From positions 1-48,795 of the forward strand of contig CAZXJI010000022.1 in the NCBI GenBank assembly GCA_964640955.1: a stretch of 48,795 bases of DNA. The letters run 5' to 3'. The position numbers were made by a program, and so were the translations under genes. The notes under the pieces were generated by a model. That model had not been told where the DNA came from, did no database searches, and saw nothing but the letters and a program-made list of their open reading frames with translations. Source of the DNA: CAXXOK01 sp964640955. Lineage in GTDB: Bacteria > Bacillota > Clostridia > Christensenellales > Aristaeellaceae. Positions 48,220-48,795 of this stretch are shown one piece after another. Numbering within the stretch: the stretch's first letter is position 1; each line of letters begins with the position of its first letter.

Positions 48220-48795
48220 ATGGAAAATCGTTCTTTCACGGAGGAAAAGGAAGCCTGCCCTCATCCGGTCCCCAAAATGAGAATCGCCATGATCGGCCAT
48301 AAGCGCGTACCCTCCAGGGAAGGCGGCGTGGAAATCGTCGTCGAAGAGCTGGCGACACGGATGGCCCGTACGGGTCATGACGTCACGCTGTATAACAGAA
48401 GGATGCATACCTTTCTACCTTTTTGTTGCTTATTCTGTGAGCCAGGAAAAGGGTATATTGTAAAAGCCTTCTGTGAGCGAATACTAAGGGTTGAAGCTAT
48501 AATCTTGACTGTAGATAGATTCAGGTTTTTATGTGGGGGACGCCAGAAACTGATTACGAGAACGCTCCCCGGATATCTGTTTTTATACTTTGATGATGGT
48601 ATTGATATACACCGCATAATCCAAATTGAGCACCTTTTTCGGGTTTTATCAATGACAGGAGAGTATGGATTATTTAAGCGCAATTTGAAGTTTGCGCAAT
48701 GGATTTATGATCCTGGTGGGACGGTAAAGACATCGCAAGCGTATTTGCACCGTTTAAATATGATAACGATTATCGGTGTGATTTGCATCCTCGCT
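48220..48795 (+). pseudogene. GT4 glycosyltransferase N-terminus, broken or chimeric, runs off the window
   Basis: The ATG at 48220 follows GGGAGGTGAG. Residues 20-62 (MRIAMIGHKRVPSREGGVEI, then VVEELATRMARTGHDVTLYN and RR) are a clear GT4-type N-terminus. Directly after YNRR, near base 48,403, the expected continuation is lost. GC drops from about 60% to about 40% (24 of 60 bases in 48421-48480). The downstream frame stays open to the window end for about 130 codons, but it reads as Cys- and Ile-rich sequence with no family likeness. It may be a truncated gene at a recombination junction, a chimeric gene or an assembly join. Confidence 0.5.

Noticed and set aside
48375..48683. Minus-strand frame of about 100 codons at the right end
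   Set aside because: No ribosome binding site or recognised motif, and it spans the composition break; the opposite frame is equally open.

Overview
The window looks like a piece of a high-GC Bacillota (Clostridia-type) chromosome. Nearly every gene has a strong AGGAGG-type ribosome binding site, many promoters are close to TTGACA-17-TATAAT, and the ireB-ruvX-DUF1292 trio typical of Bacillota is present. Gut Christensenellales-like bacteria would fit, but that placement is inference. No rRNA, tRNA, CRISPR array, phage or transposase gene was seen.

Regions. (1) 0-2.4 kb: a VanZ-like membrane protein, a Cys-rich DUF1292 protein with a possible coupled upstream small gene, a DUF896 protein and a GNAT acetyltransferase. 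(2) 2.4-7.1 kb, minus strand: an apparent operon of a membrane-anchored M1-type metallopeptidase, a GT2-GtrA fusion and two secreted phosphodiester glycosidase (NAGPA-like) paralogues. (3) 7.2-9.0 kb: alaS encoding a short alanyl-tRNA synthetase. (4) 9.2-19.9 kb, plus strand: a reductive pyrimidine degradation cluster containing a class III aminotransferase, an Fe-dependent alcohol dehydrogenase, an ABC importer (ATPase, two permeases, substrate-binding protein), dihydropyrimidinase, a PreA-type dihydropyrimidine dehydrogenase and an N-carbamoyl-beta-alanine amidohydrolase. Together these would import a pyrimidine and convert it through beta-alanine to malonate semialdehyde and 3-hydroxypropionate. 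The substrate-binding protein appears circularly permuted. (5) 20-24.7 kb: an exopolysaccharide assembly and control operon (LCP-like protein, Wzz-like co-polymerase, tyrosine kinase, PHP phosphatase, phosphoglycosyl transferase).

(6) 25-29.2 kb: a secreted PrsA-like isomerase, an L,D-transpeptidase-fold protein, a methyltransferase, and DUF1292-ruvX-ireB. (7) 29.2-43.9 kb: a pectin (rhamnogalacturonan I) and L-rhamnose utilisation region. It has rhaD, rhaA, rhaB and an AraC regulator on the minus strand; a divergent GH112 phosphorylase; rhaM and a LacI regulator; and an LplB/YtcP/YtcQ-type importer followed by a rhamnogalacturonan acetylesterase and a GH105 unsaturated galacturonyl hydrolase. 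The genes fit import of RG-I oligosaccharides, intracellular deacetylation, hydrolysis and phosphorolysis, and rhamnose breakdown to dihydroxyacetone phosphate and lactaldehyde. A 247-bp fold-back repeat and a run of hairpins lie between these genes.

(8) 43.9-47.7 kb: a large polytopic GT-C-like membrane protein, then a small redox set (cytochrome b5-domain lipoprotein, four-helix His-rich membrane protein, ferritin-like protein). (9) 47.7-48.8 kb: a palindrome-rich, AT-rich intergenic region and the start of a GT4 glycosyltransferase. Its sequence changes abruptly near 48,403 to AT-rich DNA that no longer looks like the family, suggesting a recombination junction in a polysaccharide locus or an assembly chimera.
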